Source of the DNA: Jaapia argillacea MUCL 33604
Taxonomy: Eukaryota; Basidiomycota; Agaricomycetes; Jaapiales; Jaapiaceae
Direction: 5' to 3'
Length of the DNA: 64,000 nucleotides
NCBI GenBank assembly: GCA_000697665.1
Contig: KL197709.1
Span: 721,877-785,876, forward strand
Positions 36,581-47,886 of the stretch are shown piece after piece. Both the position numbers and the translations under genes were made by a program. Numbering within the stretch: the stretch's first letter is position 1; every line of letters begins with the position of its first letter. The notes beneath the pieces were generated by a model. The model was not told where the DNA came from. It made no database searches and worked only from the letters and a program-made list of their open reading frames with translations.

Positions 36581-37836
36581 GAAGCTTGAATGGAAGCCAC
36601 GTACAGGTAAAGTGCCGTATCTTCCAATGGGAGGAGAGAGATCATGCTGACAAGTATTAATTATGTGCCATAATGAAGTCTTGCCCAATCGTAAGCAAGC
36701 CTCAGTGAGTTAACACATGTCCTCGCTCTTACAGGCTGGTTGGTAAGGGAGCCAATCTCCTCGCAGGTGACGGCAATAGCAGTGAACCACATGGACAGCT
36801 TTTAAAACGGAGAACCATACAAAGACTTCAGCGTCCGAGCAGCCAATGGCACCTAGCAATCCTCAGGTTCTCGGAGACCGGCCATTCGATCGAAGGCATT
36901 CTCGAGCGGTCCACTCGGTGGTTGAGATTTCACCGACAACTTCCCCGGTTCATGGATGCCAGACCCGAAAGACACCTGGTCAGGATATGGGGAATCACGA
37001 TCATTCTCTTGACTTTCACCCCCCTCATATGAGTAGATCACGCACCCCCCACTATTTTGCCATCTTTCAACGAGGTGAACACACCGTTCAGGGCTTATGA
37101 CGCAGCGGAAACACAAAAGGTTTAGGACGATCACCCATTAGTCGTCATGAACGGCCGGAACGAGCCAGCGCTGTCTCGCCCATTCTAGGCGAGAGGACGA
37201 AGGCGGTTGGTCTCATTCCGATGCAGAGTTTCGAGAAAAGAATCATCGCCTAATTTTGGCTCAAAATAGACAGTAACAATCGCTCTCGTCGATCCCCTCA
37301 CCGTTTTGCGAACGCTCCCTCGTCGCCCTGGCGGCGAACCAGAATCTTGACTGCACCAAACACACCCACCTTGGATCCAGAGGACGTTGTGGGTGCAAGT
37401 GGACTTTGATCAAGGTTGTAAGATTATTGTCAATCTAATCAGTACTGATGAAATTGGGCCTTCCTCCAGGGTGATCAGCGGTTTACCGACGTATTTGACC
37501 TTAGACCTCCTTGGAGTCGTGGCTAGTTAATTTGACGTCGACAACTGCTTGCGCATCACATGCTGTGCCACAGGACATTGGCCTCCTCCGAGTCCTCGTG
37601 AATTCAAGTTTCCTTTTCCATCCGGTGCTGTCCACAAAGTCACCAGTATTTGATGATACTCGACTCCTGAGAGACCTACGGTGACGCTGAAGCTTGCGAT
37701 GTCGAGGTGGACTCCACTTGGAAATTTCACGACATCTGTGTCTGGAAAGGTTTTCTCCCCTCCGCGAAAAATATGCAACTCACTAAATAAGGATCGTGTC
37801 TAATTGTACAAGTATCACTCGTCCTCTTCCTGTTAG

Positions 37837-38940
37837 CTACTTCTTCGATGGGAAGAATATTATTCTGCGTTCAAGGGGGATCCTGTGAGCCATACAAGCG
37901 TCCAAAGCTTCCGCCCATTTTTCTGGTTCCTCCGTCCCCGTATTGACTATAATCAATCCCCTCCGCATCTTTCCTCGCTGAGATTGTTGCATGAGACCGG
38001 AGGTCAACGATGACGGGATCCTCCACTCGCGGATAGACCTCGCGTATTTTTTGGTCGCGCGGAAAAACCGAATGGGTGCATCCAACTCCAAGACTTGGAC
38101 GTGGGCGAGTGGCACGACCAAATCGCCTAGGAAACAGGGCGTAGTGAGATGAAGATGGGTGACGTTGCGAAATGAAGTAAGGACGGGCGCAAGTTCGAGG
38201 GGTTTCTGGAATATGTGCAGGGAAGTGATAGAGCATCGTCGCATTGGAGCAGCGAGGGAGAGACAAGTCGGGAGGTCTTTGAGGTATTCGAAAGGCGACT
38301 GCCATGAGAGCCGCAGTCTCTGGACGGAGTGATAACTCGACAGGAAGCGACAGAGGAGTGGTGTGAGATGTTCCGCAGCCACGTCCACAGCGGCTGCGTC
38401 GGGTATGAGATCAGAAATAAGGCTTGCTACCAGATGGGAAGCAGCAGCCCCTTCCATTGGTGCTATGTTCTTCCAATCGGCGAAGCCCTCGACCTTCACC
38501 CTCAAGTGACATGAACTGAACATCTGTTGGTGGTATTTGTCGATACTGTCAAGATCCCCCTCATACAACGAGAGATAGCATCCTATCATCTCGTTATATA
38601 TCCAGAAGTCCCACTGGTCCTCGAAGAATACGTGTTTGAACCGCACTCTGAGGATGATGTTTCGCCACTGGTGGCACACGAGAGAGATTGCCCTATAAAA
38701 GTGCCATCTACGACCCCGTACGGTCCCCCTCTCGGTATCACGCCAAACATTCGTTATTATCGCCTCCCATAATTCGTACGGCAATGAAGCAGCAGCAGAG
38801 GCGAGGGCCGGCATAGGTGGTGGAGGGCAACTCGTAGTGAATCTCGGCGCTCTGGATGACCGCTTCCAAGTCTGTGGGGAGGTTGGTTCAACGATGTACG
38901 TATGAGCCCCTGGAAGAAACTCACCGCAAGAGGTCCGCAT
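37837..38940 (-). CDS. F-box-like protein
   Basis: Probably a substrate adaptor of an SCF ubiquitin ligase. A single open frame of 367 residues has an N-terminal F-box pattern after about residue 50: LPYELWEAIITNVW, then AISLVCHQWRNIIL. The rest lacks clear leucine-rich repeats but has alternating Leu-rich strands (VQRLRLSW, ITSLHIF, VTHLHLTTP, VQVLELDAP) like degenerate ones in fungal F-box proteins. The start may be 38940 or the ATG at 38814 (MPALASAAA), which places the F-box near the N-terminus and looks more natural. The gene lies in a gene-poor stretch beside another F-box gene, although the two are not close in sequence. Confidence 0.66.
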   Translation of the reverse strand: MRTSCGEFLPGAHTYIVEPTSPQTWKRSSRAPRFTTSCPPPPMPALASAAASLPYELWEAIITNVWRDTERGTVRGRRWHFYRAISLVCHQWRNIILRVRFKHVFFEDQWDFWIYNEMIGCYLSLYEGDLDSIDKYHQQMFSSCHLRVKVEGFADWKNIAPMEGAAASHLVASLISDLIPDAAAVDVAAEHLTPLLCRFLSSYHSVQRLRLSWQSPFEYLKDLPTCLSLAAPMRRCSITSLHIFQKPLELAPVLTSFRNVTHLHLTTPCFLGDLVVPLAHVQVLELDAPIRFFRATKKYARSIREWRIPSSLTSGLMQQSQRGKMRRGLIIVNTGTEEPEKWAEALDACMAHRIPLERRIIFFPSKK

Positions 38941-39596
38941 GCGGAAGCAACGATATCGCTCTCCAGACCTTGGGGGTGATTCATGACTTTATACGCCCGG
39001 CGCCAGTCGGACAGACTTGTGAGAAAGAGGGCTCAGAATACTCAAAGATGTACACAAATAGATTTCAAACTCTTGAATCGCGTCACACGGGATCCTGAAA
39101 CACGCTCAAGCAGAAATATCACACCAGTGGTGCAGAACGCTCACCTGAGCCGTGTGCAGAATGGCGGGGACTGTTGGCGGGCAGTGCGTGTTGGTGGTTG
39201 ATGTACCGTCACACGCTTCTGTCACACGGCCGGCTGACGGGGCGGCCATAAACGAGCGTGCCGATGACTCCGTATCAACAACGGAGGGTATTCTTCATGC
39301 GCTATGTTTGCCGTCATATCTCATGCCCAAACGATACCAATAAATATTCCCCTCAGAAAATATTGAATCAACCATAAAAAAGGTTGAGCGATACCCGTAA
39401 CCTCCTGGATTACTGAACGAAGAGCAAGGGAGCAACAACCTCCTCCGCAATACAAAGTGTTCCGAGGAGTAGTGGCCATGGCCATGGCAAGTGGCGGGCT
39501 CGATATGTGCGTAATTGGCTGTAATCACTATATGGTCGTGGGAAATCATCTAAGGGCAGCAAAGGTCAGCGGATTGGGAAAATAGGGACGCAGAAT
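38941..39596. other. Spacer between two F-box genes
   Basis: 656 bases with no supported gene. It must contain the 3' end of the right-hand F-box gene and the promoter of the left-hand one. Confidence 0.4.
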
Positions 39597-40919
39597 TTAC
39601 CCACCGAAAAGAAGAAAATTTGTTTCAATGGCGCGAGGCGTGGAAAGGGCGGACAACAACGGAAGTGTCGCTTTCCACTCTTGCACTCTTCCTTCGATGT
39701 ACAAAGTTTGGAGGGAGGGGAGTGAGCCCAACTGGCCGAGGTTCTGAACGAGGCTGTCTCGGATATAACTCGATGAGTGATCGTATCGCGGCTTGACACC
39801 CTTGATTACACCAGCTGTGCCCAAGATATCCACGATAGCAATAGTCAATAGACTACAGGGCAGCCGGTCAGCAATAAGACATGGATGTTCCCCGGAGAGT
39901 GATGAGGAGAAAGCGCGGGAATCCAGGACAATATGCTTCAGCTTGATGAATCGGGAAAGATCAAGTTTGGGGTACCGAAAGGCACTGCGTGATGAAACAG
40001 TGATGGCGAGCGACTCCAAGATATTTTTATATCTGTAAAGTGCTTGCACATGGTCTTCGGCGGATGGGTGGGTGGTTGTGGTTGTGACGAGTTCAATGCT
40101 ACGCAAAGACCGCAGAGATGGGGGTATAAGACATCCTGTTTTGAGGAGATGGCAACGCGAGAGACGAAGGCTGCGGAGGCGGGGAAGGGAGGGCCATGAG
40201 AGGAGGTAGTCAAGAGTGAAGTACTCTAAAACCAACTCTTCAAGGATCGGGAATATTCCGGGGGGTAGAATATATGTGGTGGTGAGAGGCTTCCCACTAC
40301 TGGCAGCGCATATCCAAAGCTGGCGGATTCTGGTGAAGGTTGGAATCTCAGGTAGACAAGTGGCCAGTGTCGGACGAGCCCCAAGCACCTCCATACAACC
40401 AAGTCCAAGCGATTGGATATTTGCGCATACATTTACTGCCTGCGCGATCCGCTGACGCGTCGTGGATGGGCGAAGAAACCCGACAGCCGAGTGAATCCGA
40501 TTCGGAGGGGAGAAAAGAGGAACGCGAAGGATGACGATGGATAGAACTCGTTTGGCAAGTGTCGGCTCCTTCGTCACAGTGCGGGTGAACAAATGGATAT
40601 GGTTAGGAGAAGGAATGATGGGATTCCTGTACAAGAACTCTCTCCCACAAGCATACCACGCCTTGCACACAAGAACCATGGTTCGTAAATCGCTGACACC
40701 ATCGAAATGAGGTCGGACTCGATCGGGGGTCAGATACTCGAAAACAACCTCCGATATTTCAGTTAGGAGCAGAGGAGGAGTAGGCTGCCTCGTGTCATCT
40801 TGGAGTAGTTCCGATTTCTGTGCAGGAATCCAACTTCGAATGGGAAACGTCGGAGGGGTATGTATGCTCACCAGTTTTGGCCTCAGAGTTAATGTCTGTC
40901 GCAGCATCGATAAAGGCAA
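39597..40919 (-). CDS. F-box-like protein with degenerate leucine-rich repeats
   Basis: A single open frame of 440 residues. Residues about 50-105 match the fungal F-box layout: PPLLLTEISEVVFEYLTP, LVCKAWYACGREFLYRNPII, with the typical Trp-Tyr and Arg-x-Phe-Leu-Tyr spacing. After it come Leu-rich strands (IQSLGLGCMEV, LEELVLEYF, LRSLRLSRCHLL, LRSIELV, LQTLYIEG), as in F-box/LRR adaptors that choose substrates for SCF ligases. The substrate cannot be told. The first about 45 residues are unlike an F-box leader, so an upstream exon or a later start is possible. Confidence 0.75.
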   Translation of the reverse strand: MPLSMLRQTLTLRPKLVSIHTPPTFPIRSWIPAQKSELLQDDTRQPTPPLLLTEISEVVFEYLTPDRVRPHFDGVSDLRTMVLVCKAWYACGREFLYRNPIIPSPNHIHLFTRTVTKEPTLAKRVLSIVILRVPLFSPPNRIHSAVGFLRPSTTRQRIAQAVNVCANIQSLGLGCMEVLGARPTLATCLPEIPTFTRIRQLWICAASSGKPLTTTYILPPGIFPILEELVLEYFTLDYLLSWPSLPRLRSLRLSRCHLLKTGCLIPPSLRSLRSIELVTTTTTHPSAEDHVQALYRYKNILESLAITVSSRSAFRYPKLDLSRFIKLKHIVLDSRAFSSSLSGEHPCLIADRLPCSLLTIAIVDILGTAGVIKGVKPRYDHSSSYIRDSLVQNLGQLGSLPSLQTLYIEGRVQEWKATLPLLSALSTPRAIETNFLLFGG

Positions 40920-43900
40920 TTCTAGAGGCCTCCGTTAGTCATCGGAATGGGAGAAAGGACCGTGGAGGGAGATATCAAAACGGGCGGTGTTCAAGTTCCT
41001 TGGTGGCAATAACTGTCGCGGTTTGTAAGTGAAATTTGATTGCTGACGATCACCTTCGACCAACCGCCCTCGCAACTCGAAGTACCGCCGGGACTTGATT
41101 TATCGTTTTCGTTTCAAGCATCAATTGCAAGGGATTGTCGAGGTAATACAACATCGAAGTAGTATGGCGTTGAACGACTCAGGTCCATTCGGCCTTCGGT
41201 ATTTTCATGGCACTGCGATGTTTCAATTGCCCAGGCCAAATTCAATACTAGGGCCCTCCGGGCAATGCCTGGCTCTAGCTCTGTGGCGCTTTTGCAAAAG
41301 CTCTTCAACACGTAGAACATACTTGAGGCCATGCCATGCCTGCTACTCAGAACAGGTGTTCGGTGTTGGTCCAATGTACAAGTCCTACGGAAGACATTAC
41401 AGCAATTGTACATTATTTATGATGTCCTGTCATACTTGACTGATGGTTGGATTTACGATGGCGAGGGGCTCTCCGGGAACCAAATACGTTGAAATTCCGC
41501 CCGTTTGAATGAAAACACAATCGAGTATCTGGCTTACTTGCCTGTTCAACCATTTCAGGATCTGGATCATCCAGGTGTCCGTTGTCTGCAACAATCACCC
41601 CAATGAAGATCAGAACAAGAAGTGGGGTTAGAAAACGAACTAGCAGACGGGGTGAGCTCTGATCAAGTTGGTATTTAAGATCCAACACTCACCTGTAAGC
41701 TCAGTAGTTTTAGTGAGGACTGTGAGTCACTCATCCACTATCAATCCTGACAAGACTCACAACGAAGGGAACCACGGAAATAACCATGGTCAGGGCATCC
41801 GTTCCGTCAAAGGAAAAGAGAATTTTACAACTTTGTGATGGCTGGACGGTACAGTATGATGTTTACGATCCTGCACGACTGGCCTTGAGATTTAAAAAGC
41901 CACTTATATGGATAACGGATAGAGGGAACAGAAGGAAATACCATAAAATCACGAACAGCCATTTCGACAACCATTGACAACTCCAAGGACCACCACATCG
42001 CCATCCATATCAACCCATCTTGTGTTGGGCGAACATCGTGTAATCCAGGGGTACGTGTTGCCCAAATAGTGCACGCATGGGTTCCGTATTATTGAAAGCG
42101 AGGACGTCCGACATGGCAGGCCAAGGTCCTCGAGCATGGGACTGAAAAATGTACCGGGGAGCACAAGGAAGGTCTAACATGCGGACGGATAATCAAGTGG
42201 CGTTGGGCATCTGTGCAGGTGGCATAGGACTCCTTCCCATTGTGTAAAGACAGAAACAAACGGCGAAAGGGACATATTTGAGTAATCGGTTGGATCCTCA
42301 AGCCGCCCAAAGCATAGTCTGCTTTTCGGAAGTGGAAAGCAGGCGAAGCGATCTGGGAGACAGCCGGAGGGGATAGAAATCAGATTTGGGCAGCAAGGGT
42401 GTCGTTTTGCGGGTAAGGATTGTATGGTATCGAATCGCAACGACAATAAATAGTCCATTAGACAACACGCACATTAGCTGCACCTCAACATTGTCCTTGC
42501 CCTTCGAACTACGAGCAAACGGATCTGCTTGGGATCTACCCAATCCATTTTATTTGAGCGAGCACTGGATGCTATGTGGGATGAATACGAATGTATACTG
42601 ATGGTTCGCAGTAGGAGACAACGTCGGGGAACAAAAAGTTCACCGTTTTTCCTGGTCACAGAATGGGACCAGGTCTCGCTCAATATTTGCCTTATGTCGA
42701 ACTAGCGATGGGCAAGTTAACGTGTGTTGATTGGTTGATGATAACCGTGGCTTTGATTGGCTACCCCTCAGTATGATGTAATGGTGTGGTCCATCTTTAT
42801 TGCAGTCCACCGACGCGTTACCTTCATTCTCCCTCACCCTGCAACATCATGTTGCGCCGTCGTCGAGTCAGTTCAGTTCACAATGACAAATGCGAGGAAA
42901 GAGCTATTTTATACGAGAGTGACCAGGTTGCCCAGAGGGCGTGATTATAGAGAATCAACGTCGAGCGGGAGTCAACCGAACATCGCAGCACAGCAGCATT
43001 ACCCCTTCAAGCTTCAAGTTCGGCAATCTCCTGTAAAAATCTCCAATTTCGAGTCTCCAAGACCTGGCTCCTAGAGCCAGGCACTGGTGCGTCGTTGTCG
43101 TCAATGAGTGGCGTGTTGACATTATGCACAAGAGTTTGTCGGCTCTCATTTTCACTGACGAAGGGTTTACAACAAGAGCCGTGAGGGGCCAGGGCTCTGG
43201 AGGTCGCCACCGAGACCACTTAGTTCTCGTGTTCTTTTCGCTCTCAGACCTACTGTATACGCGGTACCCTCGCTCTGAACTCTGGCACATTGACGATTTC
43301 GAAGCCTCGGGATCTTCTGAGAACCCTTATTCACCTCTCCACTCGCGACTCATCACCCTCTCCAGCTCCTCAGAGGTTTCGTGATCGAAGTGGTCACAGT
43401 AAGTCAAAGTTCATGCCACGCATCAATCGAATACTCAGACAATCTATACGGCCCAACGTGTCTTAGCGTCCTGCAGTCGAAGGAAGGAGAGGCCGAGACA
43501 GAGGCTTAAATTTTCATCACTTAAGCTCTCTCATGTGCGAAATGGGACTTTGTAAGATGGTATGCCTACGTGGCAGCTTCAACCCCGCACATTGTCCCTT
43601 CGTCGCCCTCCAAAGGTACACTATCGATTTCATGTACCAAATTCTGTCTCCTGTGATTCATTCTTGACTCATCGGGTAATACGGACATACCAACCCCACA
43701 CGTACTCCATTAGTGCATCGTCGATCCCGCAAATTAGGTGAGTTTACCTCGTGTTGGCGGGAACTTTCTGTGGTTCTTGATTCGTTCTCATGCAACAGTA
43801 TCAGTAGATTCTTCGGACGCCGTAGCCTATACTGGGCAAGCATCTAGGCTTACTTTCAACTTCTCTATCACAGATAAGGATCATACTCCTTTCGCCCGCC

Positions 43901-43929
43901 CGCCATTGCACCACCCCATACCTTCGCAT
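40920..43929. other. 3-kb gene-poor stretch with one weak candidate gene
   Basis: No confident gene. The best candidate is on the minus strand within 41,413-41,787: an ATG at 41787 (MVISVVPFV), a possible 27-base exon, then an exon coding a hydrophobic segment LLVRFLTPLLVLIFIGVIVA followed by DNGHLDDPDPEMVEQ. The splice sites are plausible, but the product is unknown to me. The remainder holds only short unsupported frames. Confidence 0.3.
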
Positions 43930-44824
43930 ATGGTGAGTTTCATGTGTTCCTTTGGGCTGACTCCGTGCTCAATGCACTTAATTAATATAGTCACGGTTCA
44001 GCAAGCCCAGTTTGTCTCTGGTATACGTAGCTGCCAAGGCTGTGGTGCAGATCCTACAATCAGCGGGTGTCACATGCGCAGCGATTGGCGGGCTAGCAGG
44101 CAAACTCTACGGCAATCCGAGAGAACCCAATGTGCGCATCCTCGCTCTCTCCTTGGCCCTCTGACTAAGATACGCGAAAAGGACGTCGATATGCTCCTCT
44201 TTTTATCTGTCTCGTCTCATGACCAAGAACACTGGAAGAACTACCTCATATCGAAGGACGCGAATTTCTTCACCAAAGCTGCCAAAACACCTGGTGCTAG
44301 GTACCGCGTCTTGTGGTACCGTCGCAACAGGGCCAGCGGCTATGGATTTGAAGAATGCAAAGTCGACCTGTTGTTGGCGGGAGTGATGCATCTACCCCTT
44401 CTTCAGGCGCATCACATCCAGCGGATCGACGGTATTCCCGTTGTTCCCTTCTCTGTGTTGCTCCTGTTCAAGTTGCAAGCCTGGCACGACCATCGGGGCT
44501 CGCTGGAGCGGTGGAAGAGGGAGAAGGCTTATATGGACTATACTGACATCCGAGCACTCCTAAGCCTACGGGAGGCCACCGCGCTTCAAATATTGAAACC
44601 TTGGGATGATACAGTCATGTTCAGCAAGGCGTTCATAGGGCTCTCGAAGGAAAGAGTACGGTCGTTATGCCTTTCGTACCCCGAAATGAGGGACAAATGG
44701 GTCCGTCTCGGACTATATGATTCAGAAGTCGACACGTTGGCATCGCTTTTCGGTCGAGTGAGTTATCTACGAGCTCCCAAGTCTATCTTTTCCCACTCAC
44801 TGCATTATTCAGGTGCGTATTTAG
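43930..44824 (+). CDS. Nucleotidyltransferase-fold protein of the minimal (MNT-like) type
   Basis: Exons 43930-43932 (only the ATG), 43991-44131, 44182-44757 and 44813-44824 close to 243 residues. The nucleotidyltransferase signature is complete: GG at 34-35, exactly 13 residues, then Asp49-Val-Asp51 (IGGLAGKLYGNPREPNDVDM), with a third carboxylate Asp110 in CKVDLLLAG. The signature is split by an intron between Asn48 and Asp49. The C-terminal half is helical (VVPFSVLLLFKLQAWHDHR, DYTDIRALLSL). Such proteins transfer a nucleotide to a protein, RNA or small molecule; the substrate here is unknown. Similar proteins appear expanded in mushroom-forming fungi (recalled). The one-codon first exon is inferred from a consensus donor directly after the ATG. 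Confidence 0.68.
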
Positions 44825-45436
44825 TAGATGCCATCTTGTTGCCTCGATCGACTCTGTTGAGTCGAGAAAGGCAACAGGGCCGTGATCTGAACGTCTGGTG
44901 GACTTGTCATCGGCACCCTCTCCTTGGCCTATGTAGAACTCTTTCGCAGGTCTTCTGCGTACGCACGTAGGCAATCGCACACTCGTTGAAGAGCGAACCT
45001 CCCGCACAGAACGTTGCTCGCGATTTCCGTTTCACACCTCTGGATCTTCGAATGCTAGATAGATGGTATGGTCTACCAGTTCCTCTGTATGATACTTGTG
45101 AACGCAGCGGTCCTTCTTCCTCCGAGATTCGAAAGGCTGGGATGGCCCAATGATGGTCACCTCCCCAGAACGTCCATGCAGGCAGCTTGCAGTGCGGGCT
45201 TGTAATATCGGAACCGATCAGCTGACGGTGCGTCGACTGCGCGTTTGTGCTCCACGCTGCGCCACTTCAGTGTCACTTCACTGCCTTTGTTCAACTTGCA
45301 TCATGCATATCTTTGTTTTCTATCATCAAACGTTTTGTTCTTTGCTCTTTGTATTTGTGTCATCACAACCTGTCCCTAGGTCCCTGAAAACTTAGTGATA
45401 TAAATCCCACAAGGTTAAACTGCACACTGTATTATC
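44825..45436. promoter_or_regulatory. Spacer with a TATA-like element before the 45,437 gene
   Basis: 612 bases without a supported gene. GATATAAAT near 45,399 lies about 39 bases before the next start codon, which would give a very short leader if used as a TATA box. Most of the stretch is otherwise unremarkable. Confidence 0.35.
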
Positions 45437-46369
45437 ATGTCTTCCGATACACTCAGAACACCAACAGCCAAGCGAACGTCGAGACAGTCGACTCCTGGAA
45501 GCGCTTCTCGCAAGGTGCCTCACTGCACAAAGTGCAAGCGCCCTCGTGCTGGTCATCCACGTCAGGGGTGTCCCTATGTTGACTCCCCCGCCAAAGCTAC
45601 CTCACCTGACGAAGAAGCAGACGATCCTGAATTGGCTGAAGCCATTCAGTCCCTTCGAATCGACGCAGCTGATGGAGAGGACACTCCTCCTGAAGTCGAT
45701 GCCCCGGCGGGCCGTTCATCCTCGAATCGACGGGCATCGGGTCGTCCATCTGCGTCGCCCGCCCCTAGCTTAAAATCCCTCGATACGATCTCGAGCGACC
45801 TCGTCAATGGGCTCCTCGAACCTGGAATTATGGACGATAAGAAGACGACGCCGAAAGATTTAGAGAAGGTGGTGGCGGGGTGGCAGGAGACGTTGAACAC
45901 TCCTAGAAAGGCTACGAAGAAAAGACTCAGTATGACGCCTGGGGAGTCGCCATCTTCCCAACGAAAGCCCATTGGGAAGATCCAGGACGAGACTCCTTCA
46001 TTCCGTGGACCGAAACCTCTCAGTCGATCCATGAGCGTTGAGGAACGCAATGTATTCTTGGACCAGCTCGGAGAAGCCTCCAAAGCTCCTCCCGTCTCCA
46101 CCTACCTTCTCTCGATGGCCGATATCCCCAATATCTTGGAATCTGCCAAGGGAAGGGGCTTCCACACTCGTGTGGTCAGAAGTGATCAGGACAAGGACGA
46201 GGGGTGGCTGATTGTTGGACGAGATGAAGGGGCTGTTGTCAAACTCTGTAATGGACTGAAGGAGGATATTGGAGGAAAGGGGAGGAGGACGAGTGATGTG
46301 TTGGGGGCTGCCGCTGGAGGGGCTGTTGTCGGAGCTGTTGCAACTTTTACTGGGTTGGCTTTCTCTTGA
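45437..46369 (+). CDS. Single-exon protein with short Cys/His motif and hydrophobic C-terminus
   Basis: Function is not recognised. The uninterrupted frame codes 310 residues, unusual beside intron-rich neighbours. Residues about 29-48 hold CTKCKRPRAGHPRQGCPY, whose three Cys and one His resemble a small zinc-binding knuckle. The middle is Ser/Pro/Lys-rich. A compact folded region follows (about 200-285: EERNVFLDQLGEASKAPP, STYLLSMADIPNILESAKGR, GWLIVGRDEGAVVKLCNGL). The last about 22 residues are a Gly/Ala-rich hydrophobic segment (VLGAAAGGAVVGAVATFTGL) that could anchor the protein in a membrane by its tail. The ATG at 45437 opens the frame right after a TATA-like element. It is probably a basidiomycete-restricted family. 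Confidence 0.72.
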   Translation: MSSDTLRTPTAKRTSRQSTPGSASRKVPHCTKCKRPRAGHPRQGCPYVDSPAKATSPDEEADDPELAEAIQSLRIDAADGEDTPPEVDAPAGRSSSNRRASGRPSASPAPSLKSLDTISSDLVNGLLEPGIMDDKKTTPKDLEKVVAGWQETLNTPRKATKKRLSMTPGESPSSQRKPIGKIQDETPSFRGPKPLSRSMSVEERNVFLDQLGEASKAPPVSTYLLSMADIPNILESAKGRGFHTRVVRSDQDKDEGWLIVGRDEGAVVKLCNGLKEDIGGKGRRTSDVLGAAAGGAVVGAVATFTGLAFS

Positions 46370-47886
46370 CACATCGCATTTCTCCAAAATATTTTGATAT
46401 GACTTCTCTCTTCCTTTCACACATGTACGCGGATAGTTTGACTGTATTGTACTGTATTGTACTCCTGCTCCATATGTAATTCGTATCTTTGACCCCATCG
46501 CCGCGTTGTGCATGTGGCTGTCTCCTACATCCGAAATGAGCCGTCAAACAATCCTGTCGACTAACCACCACCACACAGGTGGACTTTGCTTCTGTACCTC
46601 TACCCCCAATCTCATGATTGGTGCTGGTTAATCGACTCTCTTATCCAGATCCAAGCATGTAACCTCGCCAAACGATGCTTTGACTGACAGTGAAACCCAT
46701 CTGATGGTCGAATCGCCGAAGGCTCTGTCTGTCCTCCCTTCGCCCCTCTTGCGACTAGTTCACTTGCGACGATTACTCCGGGATATCGTTCACTCGACGA
46801 TGAATTAATATAGCCTGTGTATACATGTATCTGACAATTCGATCCGCATCTTGGAGAACCGAGTCGACGCTCAGTGCTCAGTAGCCTCCCGGCCACTTTC
46901 CGGCCAATTTACCCAAGATTTGGTACAACCTCCCATTCATTATCAGGTATGACAGGTGCTCACCAGAGGTCTATCAGGAAGTGTACTCTTGCTTCACCAA
47001 CGACTCAGGTATGTGTGCCCCCTCTCGGGCGAAGGAACACCTTGTCTCGTCGATACGTACATCTCATGTACTATAGGTCCCACCGCCCTCGACTCCTTGT
47101 TTATTTAACTGATCTCGATCGCTTTCAAGTTGTTAGGTCTTGATCGGGCGCCTTTTCGCATCCTCGACTCGTCAAAGCGACGCCTTCCATTCTAAGCACG
47201 GACGTTAGTCCTTCCCGGCTCATCATTGGTGAATTGCGGGCGTTGTCCTGCTGTGTTCTCGGGGTGGCAACCCCTTTGCATTTGAGCTCGGCTGAGATCG
47301 GCTGGGGGGAGGATGAGCAGGTCCGTCTTCAAGTCATATTTCGGAAAGTGATTGTAGTCTCTATTTGATAGTCTTGATATCAGAAATTGATCAAAAATCG
47401 TTTACAATTAACTGCGTCTTGTTTTCGCCTACGTCCCATTTTGCTTCTATAACTCCGAAATGAACCTGTATTGTACGTCACTGCAATTAAATGTGACCAT
47501 TGTATTTTGCATTCTCTCTCCTCGACGTAAGTAGACGCCCAACGAGCTTTTGTCTCTACGGCCACATGTGAATGTACGGGTACTTTATTCGCTTTGACCT
47601 TGGAAACGTCCATTTTCATGCTCAGTCGTGAACTTTGATACAAGACGCATTTTCATTCTTGTTACAAGATCAAAGCACAGCCCGCCGATCTAATAACGGC
47701 CTCGTATTTCCGAAATCCGGACAGTGCTCGTCTAGAATCCCCTGAAGTCTCCTTCCAACACCCAATGATCGCCTGATCACTGGTACCATTCACCCTCTTC
47801 CCTGCAATCCTAGCCGTTGCTGAATCTGACATACTGTGGACTTTGTTGGCGTTGAAGCCTCCTCGTCTCATACATACCAATTTCGG
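46370..47886. other. 1.5-kb intergenic stretch
   Basis: No gene is supported. A 10-base tandem duplication (CTGTATTGTA twice) lies at about 46,440-46,460 in the likely 3' untranslated part of the preceding gene. The right half should contain the promoter of the CNH-domain gene. Confidence 0.4.

Larger units (their letters stand above)
34996..37836. other. 2.8-kb gene-poor stretch
   Basis: No gene is supported. Short open frames exist on both strands, but none shows a family motif or a spliced continuation that I could find. The interval holds five copies of a CTACAAAT(T) motif in both orientations (36,097-36,580) and an inverted repeat at 35,718-35,744. It may contain relics of an element too decayed to name. 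Confidence 0.45.
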
